Assembly (NCBI GenBank): GCA_016792805.1
Contig: JAEUHX010000052.1
Location: 1 to 64,000 of the forward strand
Source of the DNA: Planctomycetota bacterium
GTDB taxonomy: Bacteria > Planctomycetota > UBA1135 > JACQFD01
Reading direction: 5' to 3'
DNA length: 64,000 nt
The number at the start of each line of letters is the position of its first letter. Position 1 is the first letter of the stretch. Of the stretch, positions 54,185-63,321 are shown one piece after another. Below the pieces are notes generated by a model. The model did not search any database, was not told the DNA's origin, and saw nothing but the letters and a program-made list of their open reading frames with translations. A program made the position numbers and the translations under genes.

Positions 54185-56743
54185 CTATCTTACGCAGATA
54201 GCAATATTTCGATCATCCGCAGGATGGAAAGAGACATGGAATCTGGATGGGTCGCCATTACCTCGTGGAAGTACTAGCTCTTGATTTGTAAAAGCGGCGT
54301 TGGGGTGGTTCCTCTTATAGAGCCACTCATGAGCAAGAATGATGGGAGCCGCAAGTGGGTTCGGTGGCACATGAGCTGCCATTGCGGAAATAACGACCGG
54401 ATAGCGGGCCTTCGCATCGAATGCGTGTGTATCCCTTCTGCTACTGAACCACCATTGCCAGTAGCCCCGATCCTCGTTGATCCAGGAAACCACAATCCCA
54501 TTCGATGGCACTTCATCGATACCCTCGGTGTACTGACGATTCTCGACCGTGTACCACTCTGCCGGATGTAAGGGATCGAAAAGTATGATCGCATCTCGGC
54601 TATTCAGGAAGGGTCTTATGAGATAGCTGCCCCTCTGGGTCGGAGTAACGTACTTGGGCTTGACCCACCCGAGGCGAATTCGATCGAAAACGGACAGCAT
54701 CACCGACTCGTAGTTGGATGTTGCATTGTCGAATCCCCCGCCTTGAGCGGAGCTCGAATTGGTCCATCGGTGCCACGCGCTCATCTCGTGCGGTTCGAGC
54801 CTGGCAATGTCGTCACCTGCACCCGGTTCCGCACAAACCCAGAACCCGAGCTTCGTTTTCAATGCAATCTCATGGCCGGAACGGATTGCGTCCGCGCCGT
54901 GAGGTTGCCGGATTTTGAATGCTTCCCAGTCGCCACGGGCGGTGCGATTTGCGGTCATGACGCTGGCCCCGCCATACTCCGACGTGACATATCTTCCAGC
55001 AGCGGTGCGAAGATAAATGGTTGCGTTATTCGAGACCCGCCCAGCGGCGCACTCGATGATGAACACGCTCTCGTCAGTAGTGTCCGCTGGCTTAGTAGTC
55101 ACTACTTGCGGAGGGCTGCTCGGTGCTGCCCATGTTCGAAGGGGATCGGCCAGTAGCTTGAGTCGAACTCGGTCTCCGCTTCGGACATCGCCGTTTCCGT
55201 CAACCCGTTGAATAATAAACGTCTCCCTTGCCGACGGAGATTCGCTCGTCGCGATCACGTCTCCGCGCACGGGTCTCGGAAGGTGATAACGATCTATTAC
55301 ATCGAGGTACATGTGTGACGCCTCGTGGCCAATCACCATGCGGGCGCGCTCATCAATGTCTGGCGACACGCCGACGCCGGCGCTCGGCCCGATGTAGCGG
55401 ATCCCTCGGGGAGTGGTCTCATCGAAGTGTCCCATCTGTCCGCCATTTCCAACACCGAGTCGGAGCAAGCCGATCTCTCGTCCGTCGATCACTCCGCGGG
55501 TTGCGAGCGACGCGAGCGGGACTCCCTGTGATTCCGCGGCAGCGAGCACTTCGCTGAGCGGAATATCTCCGGGAGGGACTCGGATCGGACCAAAGACACC
55601 TGCGCTCCGAACCTCCAACAGACCGTTCGACATCGTGCGGACCCAATCAGCCAAGCTTGGACGAGTTCCGAAGAGGGCTTCTTCGATCTGTAAGTTGCTT
55701 GCGGTAAGCGGCGGCTGGCTTTCGCTGTGAATATGTATCACAAAAATCCGCTTTATCCCAACTGTGGGAGTCGCAGGGGCGGCAAGAGGCCTTTCCCTTA
55801 GCGCACTGCCGTCAGAGAGCCATCCGCTTTCGATTCCGGACCGTGCCGCGAATTCAAGTTGAAAGTGAGACGCCGCGCTATGGATCGCACCCTCGGCGGC
55901 GAGAGTTCCGCCTCGCTCCACGATGAATCGCAACGTCTCCATGGATTGAAGCGTGACGCGGGATCCATGGGTGATCTGCCCAGTGGGCGGATCGACACTT
56001 CCGATCCTGAATTGGGCAGATCGAGTCATGTGATTCGCACGCGCCTCGATGGTGCCGGACGTCGCCGTGCGAATGTAATTGCCATTCCATGCCTGCAATG
56101 CAATCGAGTCGCCGCTCCGAATCTGTCCATCATGTCGACTGAGATTGGTAAGGGACACTGTCTCCCAGAGTCCGGTAACTGTGCGATCTGCCACCACCTC
56201 GCGACCGCCGCCATCTTCCGGCGTAATGAACCGTCCGGATGGTGCACGAAGCCGAATGAGCTGAGGGCTGTACATCCGAATGATAAGCGTCTCATCCGTG
56301 CCGATGCGTTCAGCCGTTGCACGGACGGTGCCCTCGCCGCGTCCCGATGCGCTCACATAGCGGAGATTCGCGGCCTGAAGTGCAACCTGATCGCCGGTCT
56401 CGACTCGGCCTCTACCGCGCATTCGTCGAAGTGTGAAGATCGCCGCGCTCTCTATCCAGCTGAGAGTAGCGCTTAGGTCCCCGTCGCTTTCCGCAACCGA
56501 GACGAAATGACCACTATTTGACTGGAGCACGACTTTGTCGACGTGCTGCGGGGTGTGGCCGGGTCGCGAGCGATTGAAGAGCCGAAAGATCTCCCAAGGA
56601 CCGACGCCAACGGTATTAGTTGCAGTCAGCGTCTCTCCATCGCCGCCTCGTGCCGCGAGGATTCTCCCATCTGTGGTGCTTAGGGCGATCTGGTACGGAA
56701 TCATGAACCTGCTCTTGGGAACGAGACGGGCTCGAAGGGTCAT
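54185..56743 (-). CDS. Fascin-like beta-trefoil / M6-type metalloprotease
   Basis: The 852-residue protein begins with repeated fascin-like beta-trefoil subdomains (about 15-300), each with a V/I-A-L-Q-x-x-N-G-x-Y-V/I core and a following A-x-R/N-x strand. A protease-like region spans about 328-490, with zinc motif HEASH at 473-477 followed by DVIDRYHLP as in M6 (immune inhibitor A-like) peptidases. A further trefoil-like segment (about 505-650) interrupts it, after which M6-type features resume: SVFDRIRLGWVKP, YTVENRQY and GIVVSWINED. No signal peptide is evident at 56743 or at the alternative ATG 56704, which has a better upstream AGCAGG. It may bind glycans or actin-like surfaces while cleaving proteins; target unknown. 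Confidence 0.82.
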   Translation of the reverse strand: MTLRARLVPKSRFMIPYQIALSTTDGRILAARGGDGETLTATNTVGVGPWEIFRLFNRSRPGHTPQHVDKVVLQSNSGHFVSVAESDGDLSATLSWIESAAIFTLRRMRGRGRVETGDQVALQAANLRYVSASGRGEGTVRATAERIGTDETLIIRMYSPQLIRLRAPSGRFITPEDGGGREVVADRTVTGLWETVSLTNLSRHDGQIRSGDSIALQAWNGNYIRTATSGTIEARANHMTRSAQFRIGSVDPPTGQITHGSRVTLQSMETLRFIVERGGTLAAEGAIHSAASHFQLEFAARSGIESGWLSDGSALRERPLAAPATPTVGIKRIFVIHIHSESQPPLTASNLQIEEALFGTRPSLADWVRTMSNGLLEVRSAGVFGPIRVPPGDIPLSEVLAAAESQGVPLASLATRGVIDGREIGLLRLGVGNGGQMGHFDETTPRGIRYIGPSAGVGVSPDIDERARMVIGHEASHMYLDVIDRYHLPRPVRGDVIATSESPSARETFIIQRVDGNGDVRSGDRVRLKLLADPLRTWAAPSSPPQVVTTKPADTTDESVFIIECAAGRVSNNATIYLRTAAGRYVTSEYGGASVMTANRTARGDWEAFKIRQPHGADAIRSGHEIALKTKLGFWVCAEPGAGDDIARLEPHEMSAWHRWTNSSSAQGGGFDNATSNYESVMLSVFDRIRLGWVKPKYVTPTQRGSYLIRPFLNSRDAIILFDPLHPAEWYTVENRQYTEGIDEVPSNGIVVSWINEDRGYWQWWFSSRRDTHAFDAKARYPVVISAMAAHVPPNPLAAPIILAHEWLYKRNHPNAAFTNQELVLPRGNGDPSRFHVSFHPADDRNIAICVR

Positions 56744-57273
56744 ATCCGAGCCAGTCGCCCAGCCGCGAGGGCTAGGTGGGCCATTGGAAACTGGAATCCG
56801 AATCTGCCGCTCTAACGACTGACGACAAGGGACCGAACAGGATCATGGCCGGCGGAGCAGATCGGATGATGTTCGCACTCTGTGGTGCGCTCAACGTCGG
56901 ATGTCCTGAATCTCCTCACATCGCGATCGCCGACCGGCTAGATGCTCGGCACACGCAACGCCAGCGACGAGCTGATCGGAACCGAAGTTCAGGCTAAGAA
57001 ATCGCGAATAAGTCTCGTGCGCAGGTCGGACAACTTTAGCCGCGGCCTCATACGGCGTGTTAGAGCTGCAAACGGCGCGCAAGGCGACGACGTCGGGATC
57101 GGATTTCGGTGTCGCCGCAATAAAGATGGAGCGGATCCCCGATGAGTTGGGCTGCGTGGAGACGGTGATGCCACGTTCGTGTACATTCGAGCCCAGGAGG
57201 CAATCCTGTCCTCATTCAAGTCCTACATCGGATCATGAACCGCGGCCCGCTACTTACTTCAGATACTGTGGCA
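56744..57273. other. Divergent intergenic region
   Basis: About 530 bp between the metalloprotease gene and the divergent lipoprotein gene. No gene, repeat or terminator is recognised. Both promoters should lie here. Confidence 0.4.
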
Positions 57274-58590
57274 ATGAGATACTTGACATTTGCGCTCCTG
57301 CTCCTTCCGACCTCGAACCTGGCTTGTGCATGTTCCCAAGCTGCCGCGAGGGCAACGACAGGCGGCATTGTTTCGATTGCCGCTCAGGACGAGTGGGAGG
57401 ACAAGAAGATGCAAATTCCCGGTCAGACGAATCCGGCGCTGCTGGATCTGGGCACCGACTTGCGCAGCACTCTGGATTTAATTGATTCGGCGAAGGGAGC
57501 CATGGGAAGTCGGTCCCTAGTTCAGGCACGCGATACAATTCTCGAATCGTCAAGGCAGCTTGGAAGGTGTCGAGGTCAATTGGACGCATGGATCGCGACC
57601 GGCGAGCCATTGCCAGAGAGCGGCCTCGTATTTGCGATAGAAGCCGAAAGTTGCGACTACCTTCCGGGAGCGGCTGGCCGCATTGAACTCGTCATAGGCT
57701 CTATAGTTGATGACCACGTGCCGGTCTGGGTGCGAACGTGCGACGACGAAACAATAATTCCGTCGAGGCCATTGGGAATTGGTGAAGAGATTGCCTTCGG
57801 TTCTCAATCCGAACGCTATCGGCTGAGGGTCGAGAGTTTTTTATGGCCATGGTTGCGCCTCTCCAACCCGCACGATGTTGTAGTCTTGCGCATCTCGCGT
57901 GAGATTGGAAGTGTTACCAAGGTTCCGACCGCGGATTCGCCGAGGGATCAGGTCGATTTGGGGTTCCGCCCGAGCTTGGCGCGGAAACAAGCTCTGCTGG
58001 CCCCTCACGCCGCGAGCTCCCAATCATCGACGTTCCCTTGGATTGCACAGGCCATGGAGGTTGTATCGTTAGAATTGAGCTCTGCAGAGGTCGGGATTCA
58101 GCAGCTCTTGGCTCGACTCGAGAGGGGCGTGGAGCCATCCATGATGTCGGATGTTGAGGAACTGCGACGCTTAATTGTGCGGGCAGCGCACGGCATCACG
58201 CAGCTCGCTCAGATTCGTAGGACTGTTAGGCCATATGGCTGCACAGTTTCTGATCTATCTCTGGTCACGGCGAAGATTCTCAGTGTCGGGACGGACCAAG
58301 GAACCGTCAAGCTAGGAGTCAGAAATGTCTTGAGGCGTGGCGCTCGTTTCGCGTCGCGATCCAAGCTTGGTCGGCGGTTTCCCAGCCTCGATGATCAAGA
58401 CGTGCAGGGCGGAGCGATTTTGGAAGTCAAGAATGTGAGACTTGATACAGGTATCCCCGCGCCCAAGGAGGACATGGAGTACTTGATCGCGCTCACTCCT
58501 CCGGTTGAGTTGAGTCTCTGGTCGCGCGAAAGCGGCGCACGCGGTGAGCCGCGGATCATGTTCGCCATTCGGCTGAGTCGGCCGCGCTGA
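57274..58590 (+). CDS. Hypothetical lipoprotein
   Basis: The ATG at 57274 gives 438 residues with a lipobox (LPTSNLAC, Cys 18). The mature protein has an N-terminal helical segment (about 55-110), a beta-rich domain (about 115-225), a helical stretch (about 265-340) and a final beta-rich domain. No known family is recognised. It is divergent from the fascin/M6 gene; an immunity or partner role is possible but unsupported. Confidence 0.7.
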   Translation: MRYLTFALLLLPTSNLACACSQAAARATTGGIVSIAAQDEWEDKKMQIPGQTNPALLDLGTDLRSTLDLIDSAKGAMGSRSLVQARDTILESSRQLGRCRGQLDAWIATGEPLPESGLVFAIEAESCDYLPGAAGRIELVIGSIVDDHVPVWVRTCDDETIIPSRPLGIGEEIAFGSQSERYRLRVESFLWPWLRLSNPHDVVVLRISREIGSVTKVPTADSPRDQVDLGFRPSLARKQALLAPHAASSQSSTFPWIAQAMEVVSLELSSAEVGIQQLLARLERGVEPSMMSDVEELRRLIVRAAHGITQLAQIRRTVRPYGCTVSDLSLVTAKILSVGTDQGTVKLGVRNVLRRGARFASRSKLGRRFPSLDDQDVQGGAILEVKNVRLDTGIPAPKEDMEYLIALTPPVELSLWSRESGARGEPRIMFAIRLSRPR

Positions 58591-59667
58591 GATCGAACGC
58601 TTTCCTGGTGTGTCCGGAGGGCCTGTGCGCTGAGTATGAAGTAGGCGGTCCATTTGCGAATACTCGCGAGTCGACTCCTGTCGAGGGCGAGTTGCCATTC
58701 GTACTCATTTCAGCGGTGGCGCCGCCATCGTGAAGCCGACGAGGCCCGGATGCGCAGCCTCCAGCCGGTCGGGAGGCCTAGCTCCCAACTCCAGCGCATT
58801 GATGCATAGCATCTCGAGTTCGGGCGTTTGGTGGGCCGATCCTTACCAGTAAGCACCGCAGCGCCTCGTGCCGCGGCGTCAGACTTCTTCGAGAAGTCAT
58901 AGTAGCGTACACTCTCAGGCAGGACGGAATCGCCGAGTGATGCTGTTGGCTTCTCAAGAATAAGTGCGTTCGGCAACAAACGTCCTCGAGTTTTGACGAG
59001 TGTCGGCCAGAGTGTCGATGGCGGGTCGATTGGCTTGATCATGAACGCAATGGCTAGTCCCTCAGTCCATCGCAAGCCCAGGTGCAATCTCAGGAGCAAC
59101 ACTCTCTCTCTGGCTCGCTACGGAGAAGTAGCCTGCTTAAATTATGAATACTCGATAGGGGAAAGTGATTGATGCCAGTATGCTTAGGCAGACTTAGCTT
59201 CGAAGAATACCACCCCTGTTCCACTGAAAGCACATCTCGTTCGAATGCACTCGCGATGAGTTCGGGCCCCATGTTTTGACTCGCCTTATCTTCCATACTA
59301 ATAATTCTCGTGGCCATTGACTGTCTGACAACTCGAGAGAACAGCCTCGCTAAGCTTGCATACTTTTGTCTTGGAGGAGTAGCCGCGTCCGGCCTTGGAG
59401 CATGGAAGAAGCGCCCCGTTACCTGAGTGAGCAGACTGGCATCATGTAGGACCCGCTTTATCGCCGCCGGTGATTTAAGCGCGGACTACTTCCTATTCGA
59501 CTTTGTGCGAACCTGCTGGAAGGCCTTGGACTTCATGTAAAAACTCGAACGACCGTCATGTTTCTACGCCGCGAGAGTCGGTATCATCGCAACAAAAAGC
59601 TTCTAGCCCTGCTTGCAGTGGCAGGAACGCGTGCTGGGTATCGTGGAGGCTGGGATGTCAGCGGCGA
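58591..59667. other. Long non-coding or decayed region
   Basis: About 1.08 kb without a supported gene. Two adjoining minus-strand frames (59317-59090 and 59102-58710), overlapping in different frames, are weakly protein-like and could be a frameshifted remnant, but no domain is recognised. Base composition is less GC-rich than in the metabolic genes. Confidence 0.4.
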
Positions 59668-60603
59668 TCAACGTTCGGTTGGCCTCGACGCCGGTCGTGA
59701 GGATCGCTCGGCCGCTCGATCTCTGATTACGAGACGATCCGTTACCAGTTTTAGTCCGACTCGAGGTGCACGAAGTTGATCCTGCGAACAAGACTGCCGC
59801 AGTCCGACTCTCCATGATACTGTATCGAGAGACGTAATCTCATACTGGCCGAGGCTACTCATAAATAATTTGGCTTCAGATGGGTCGATGAGCGGCCGGC
59901 CGATGGTGAGTGACACAACAGTTGATGGATCGACTCTGACGAGCGAGTCGACTCGTACCATTCCCACCGCATCGGGGTCGGGCATCGTAGCGAAGGAGAC
60001 AACCTCCAGAATCTCAACGAGCAAGACTTCTCCGCTCATGGTTTCCCTGGCGAATTTCGGTAGATCCGGTGCGCCATAAAAGAGTTTACATTCGTCGCCT
60101 ATGCGTAATGGCGCCCAGGTTCTCATGAAGTGCGAGATAATGGCAGACCCGTCGACGACGGCATTGCAGAACTCCGGTAGTTTCTGTCGCGGAATCAGGA
60201 ATCGACGGTCTCCCCAACGCACAAACCAGAGTTCTTTGAGTGGATAATAGGTTCTGTGTGAGATGAGCCGAATACAATTCCCGTCTGCGCTCTCAATCGC
60301 GCCGCTCGCGCTGTCGTAGAGGCCGGCGCAGCCGTGCCACGAGTACACAAAGCCGTTCTTCGGTGCGATGCTGATGAGGACATTCATCCCGAGACCATCA
60401 CCGCAGTAGTACTCTCCGGCCCAGGGGGCTCGCAGTTGCTCCTCAGGGGTCATCTTGGCGATCTCGTCCACGATGCGACCTCGCTGCTCCTCCAGCCGCT
60501 TCTCGATGCGTCCCCTAAGGTCCGCCTCTTGTGTAGTTGTGCTTCGGACATCACTCGGCTGAAGGCAGGGTAGAAGCGCGGCGCAGAGCGTAATCAGGTG
60601 CAT
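59668..60603 (-). CDS. Hypothetical secreted protein
   Basis: This 311-residue protein has a signal peptide (MHLITLCAALLPCLQPS), a charged helix (about 25-55, RGRIEKRLEEQRGRIVDEIAKM), and a domain with WAGEYYCGDGLGMN and GFVYSWHGCAGLYD resembling exported planctomycete proteins of unknown function. No catalytic motif is clear. It lies alone between long gaps. Confidence 0.7.
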   Translation of the reverse strand: MHLITLCAALLPCLQPSDVRSTTTQEADLRGRIEKRLEEQRGRIVDEIAKMTPEEQLRAPWAGEYYCGDGLGMNVLISIAPKNGFVYSWHGCAGLYDSASGAIESADGNCIRLISHRTYYPLKELWFVRWGDRRFLIPRQKLPEFCNAVVDGSAIISHFMRTWAPLRIGDECKLFYGAPDLPKFARETMSGEVLLVEILEVVSFATMPDPDAVGMVRVDSLVRVDPSTVVSLTIGRPLIDPSEAKLFMSSLGQYEITSLDTVSWRVGLRQSCSQDQLRAPRVGLKLVTDRLVIRDRAAERSSRPASRPTER

Positions 60604-61039
60604 GTAGGAAAAGCATGCTCGTGGCCATTGTTACTGGCAGCGAGAATTTGTTCTATTGTCTTCGCCGGATTGAGGAGCTCGCAGCCAGCGAGTGATTGGC
60701 AGACCGCATTCGAGAACGCGCTGATTGCGCCTGCCAGGTCCGAGTACGGCAGGATTATGTCGCGTCTCTCCCGAGGCGCCAATGCTGAGTGCGTTCGCCA
60801 AGTCAGCTCACCCAGCTTCGAAGTGTACTGGCGAGAGATCCGGTGATGAATGTCTCAGTATCAAACAGGTTTGACACCGAGAGACTACTTTTATGGTTTG
60901 ATTTGACGGGTTCATCAAACGGTCTCGGCGGCGTGTTCTATGGTATTGCGCGCTTGCGGCGTGCGAATGGTCGTCAGCATGCCGGCTCACTCGCGCGCCT
61001 GATTGCGTTCGCCTTCAAAGAAGAGTGAGAAGCGGCATC
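60604..61039. other. Intergenic region with small palindromes
   Basis: About 435 bp, no supported gene. Two small inverted repeats stand close together: TCAAACAGGTTTGA (60861-60874) and GTTTGAT/ATCAAAC (60896-60920). They share the TCAAAC half-site and could be operators; this is speculative. Confidence 0.35.
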
Positions 61040-62401
61040 TCATTTGAAGACAAATCTTGTGCCGCGAAAGATCCCCGATGAGTCCACGCGCCCCGTGAGT
61101 TCGACAGACTCCTTTGGCGAAACGGTTGCGGCGACTTCGAGGATCATTCGAAGGGCGAATGTGAATTGGATGTAATCGGCGCGCTCCGGTCCGCGGTGGG
61201 CGGGCACGTTTGACCATTCAAGATCTCGGGCTTCATCGCCTGATCGCATCTTCATGAGTGTCGCGCTCGCGTCATCAACGGCGTATGAGAGTCGACGAAG
61301 CTCGAAAGCGCCGGACTCCGCAATGACCTTCTGAATGAATTGTAACTCCTGTTGTTCAAGCCTCCCGATCCTGTGCTCTCCATCGAGTAGAAGCGCGCCT
61401 GGACGGAATACAACCACACCATCGGACCATAAGTGGAGATCAGGTGCCAGGATCTCCGCGCCTCGATTTGGAAGTCTCCATGGTTTGACCCTCCTGATGC
61501 TGAGTGTAATAGATGGGACAGCTCTGGAGTCATCAAGTATGAGTGGGCGATCTGTGGCCTTCCGGTCATGATGAGTATCTAAAAGGAGTCGGCTCGCGGT
61601 CGACGCCCAACCGAGACGCTGCCAGTCCTTGGCCGTCCACCCCCGCGTATCGCGGATCTCCAGATCCGACTCAGGGAGCAGAAGCGAGATCGTCTCTGGG
61701 TCAGACCGCAGGGCCGCGAAATGAATTGCAGTTCGGCCAGTTGCAGACTGAAGCCGGCAGAAGTGTTCAACCGGCATTCCCCCACGACGCGCGGCCATTC
61801 GGGCCGTTCCAACGAGCCGCGCGAGGATTTCGTTGTCACCGAGAAAAGCTGCGAGGTGGAGTGCAGTCAGACCGTTTCGGTCAGAAATGTGAATGGCGGG
61901 GTGAAGGTTCCTATAAGAGAGTTCTAGAATTGTACTTCGCGCTCCCGCTAGAACTGCAAAGTGAAGAGGCGTCCGGCCCGAGTCGTCGCACATTGAGAGA
62001 TCTGCCCCCTTCATGATGAGCGCCGCCAGAGTTTTCGGATCGCCATCTATGATCGCGTAGTGAAGCGGGGTTCGCTTGCGATCGTCGAGCGCATTGGCAG
62101 AAGCGCCGCGCTCGAGGAGAGACGAGAGCGTTCGGAACGCAGAGGCGATCGCTGCCCAGTGAATTGTGCTTTTCCCCTCATAGCGCTCATCGGTCGGAGC
62201 GCCCTCGCCGAGCAATCGAAACGCCTCGTCGTCGTCACGCATCTGGAGCGCTCGAATGACGGGAGATGCCGTCTCAATTCCTCCGGTCGAGCTCGATGCC
62301 TGGAGTGCGATGGATGCTCTCTGAATCGCCAGCGAGGCGCCCAGCAGCAGGAGTGGTAAGTGAAGCATCGCGAAGATCGAATGTTGGTTCACTCGATCCA
62401 T
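61040..62401 (-). CDS. Ankyrin-repeat protein, exported or membrane-anchored
   Basis: The ATG at 62401 gives 453 residues with a hydrophobic N-terminal segment (MLHLPLLLLGASLA; an ATG at 62368 begins exactly there). About five ankyrin repeats span residues 70-270, with RTPLHYAIIDGDPKTLAALI, RTPLHFAVLAGA and LTALHLAAFLGDNEIL showing the TPLHxAxxxG signature. The C-terminal 160 residues are an unrecognised domain. Ankyrin repeats mediate protein binding; the partner is unknown. It is next to the tRNA-Asn gene at the edge of the accessory block. Confidence 0.85.
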   Translation of the reverse strand: MDRVNQHSIFAMLHLPLLLLGASLAIQRASIALQASSSTGGIETASPVIRALQMRDDDEAFRLLGEGAPTDERYEGKSTIHWAAIASAFRTLSSLLERGASANALDDRKRTPLHYAIIDGDPKTLAALIMKGADLSMCDDSGRTPLHFAVLAGARSTILELSYRNLHPAIHISDRNGLTALHLAAFLGDNEILARLVGTARMAARRGGMPVEHFCRLQSATGRTAIHFAALRSDPETISLLLPESDLEIRDTRGWTAKDWQRLGWASTASRLLLDTHHDRKATDRPLILDDSRAVPSITLSIRRVKPWRLPNRGAEILAPDLHLWSDGVVVFRPGALLLDGEHRIGRLEQQELQFIQKVIAESGAFELRRLSYAVDDASATLMKMRSGDEARDLEWSNVPAHRGPERADYIQFTFALRMILEVAATVSPKESVELTGRVDSSGIFRGTRFVFK

Positions 62402-62615
62402 TACGCGATACCAACGATTGAGTTCGGGCGCGGAGGTTCTCGGGCGCAGCGGAATTGGCCAGAGGACCATGACGAGTGGGTTGCCCTCTCACCTTCGTCA
62501 GGCAGTTCTCACAACACCCAGGCTTTCGATTCCAGGTTCGTACGTCGGGTGGAGTGGCTTACGTGACGCCATCAAGCCGCGCCGAACTCGCGTGCGGATC
62601 CCCGAGACTCACAGA

Positions 62616-62691
62616 TGGCTCCCGGACTAGGACTTGAACCTAGGACAAACCGGTTAACAGCCGGTTGCTCTACCGACTGAGCTATCCGGGA
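62616..62691 (-). tRNA. tRNA-Asn (anticodon GTT)
   Basis: Read on the minus strand, 76 nt fold into a standard cloverleaf: acceptor TCCCGGA/TCCGGGA, D arm with AGCTCAGTCGGTAGAGC, anticodon stem CCGGC/ACCGG around CTGTTAA (anticodon GTT), and T arm with GGTTCAAGTCC. CCA is encoded at the 3' end (62616-62618). Confidence 0.95.
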
Positions 62692-62764
62692 ACGCGGCAA
62701 AGACGATACCCGCGCCCTCGCATCGGTCAAGGCGTCGGGCGCGTGCCGGGCGGGGTCCACCGCC

Positions 62765-63235
62765 TCAGCGCAGCGGCTTCATGCGGAACTCCATGGTGCG
62801 CACGCCCTCGCCCGCGTCGATGGTCGCGGTGAGCCCCTCGGCGGTCTTCTGATAGCGAATGCGTTTGGGGAAGTCGTTCTCCGGGTTCTCGAAGAGCACG
62901 TCGCCCTCCGACACTTTTGTGAGCTTGAAGTCCGTCGCCGGTCGCCCGCCGGGCTGCGCCACGTAGACGAGCCCGTCCTTGCGCTGCTCGATCCGCAGAT
63001 ACTCAAACTCGATCGTGCGACCGCCTCCGAGCAAGCGGCTCATCCCGATGAGCGTCTTGCCGGCGGGCTTGGTCCAGTGCTCCTCGAAGGTGGCGGCGCC
63101 GAGCGCGCCGCTCCAGCTCCCGGTGAAGAAGGTCAGCGCTTCAACCGCCGCCGCCGGCTTCGATCCCTGAGGAGCGTTGCTCGACGCGAGGCCCGCCGTT
63201 GCCACGGCTGCCAGTGCGAGATTCCAGGTTTTCAT
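62765..63235 (-). CDS. DUF6265-like secreted protein
   Basis: The ATG at 63235 gives 156 residues with a signal peptide (LALAAVATAGLASS). The mature part has the FFTGSWSG start, EEHWTKPAGKTLIGMSRLL and a late FENPENDFPKRIRYQK motif typical of the DUF6265 beta-barrel family. Its role is unknown; similar proteins are found as small exported proteins. It is divergent from the membrane protein at 63322. Confidence 0.85.
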   Translation of the reverse strand: MKTWNLALAAVATAGLASSNAPQGSKPAAAVEALTFFTGSWSGALGAATFEEHWTKPAGKTLIGMSRLLGGGRTIEFEYLRIEQRKDGLVYVAQPGGRPATDFKLTKVSEGDVLFENPENDFPKRIRYQKTAEGLTATIDAGEGVRTMEFRMKPLR

Positions 63236-63321
63236 GGCGCCATGGTACGGGTCCGGCGTCGAACCCTTCGCGGCGCGAGACGCGTCTGGTCGCGCGCGCC
63301 GCCTGCTACGCTGAGCCCGCT

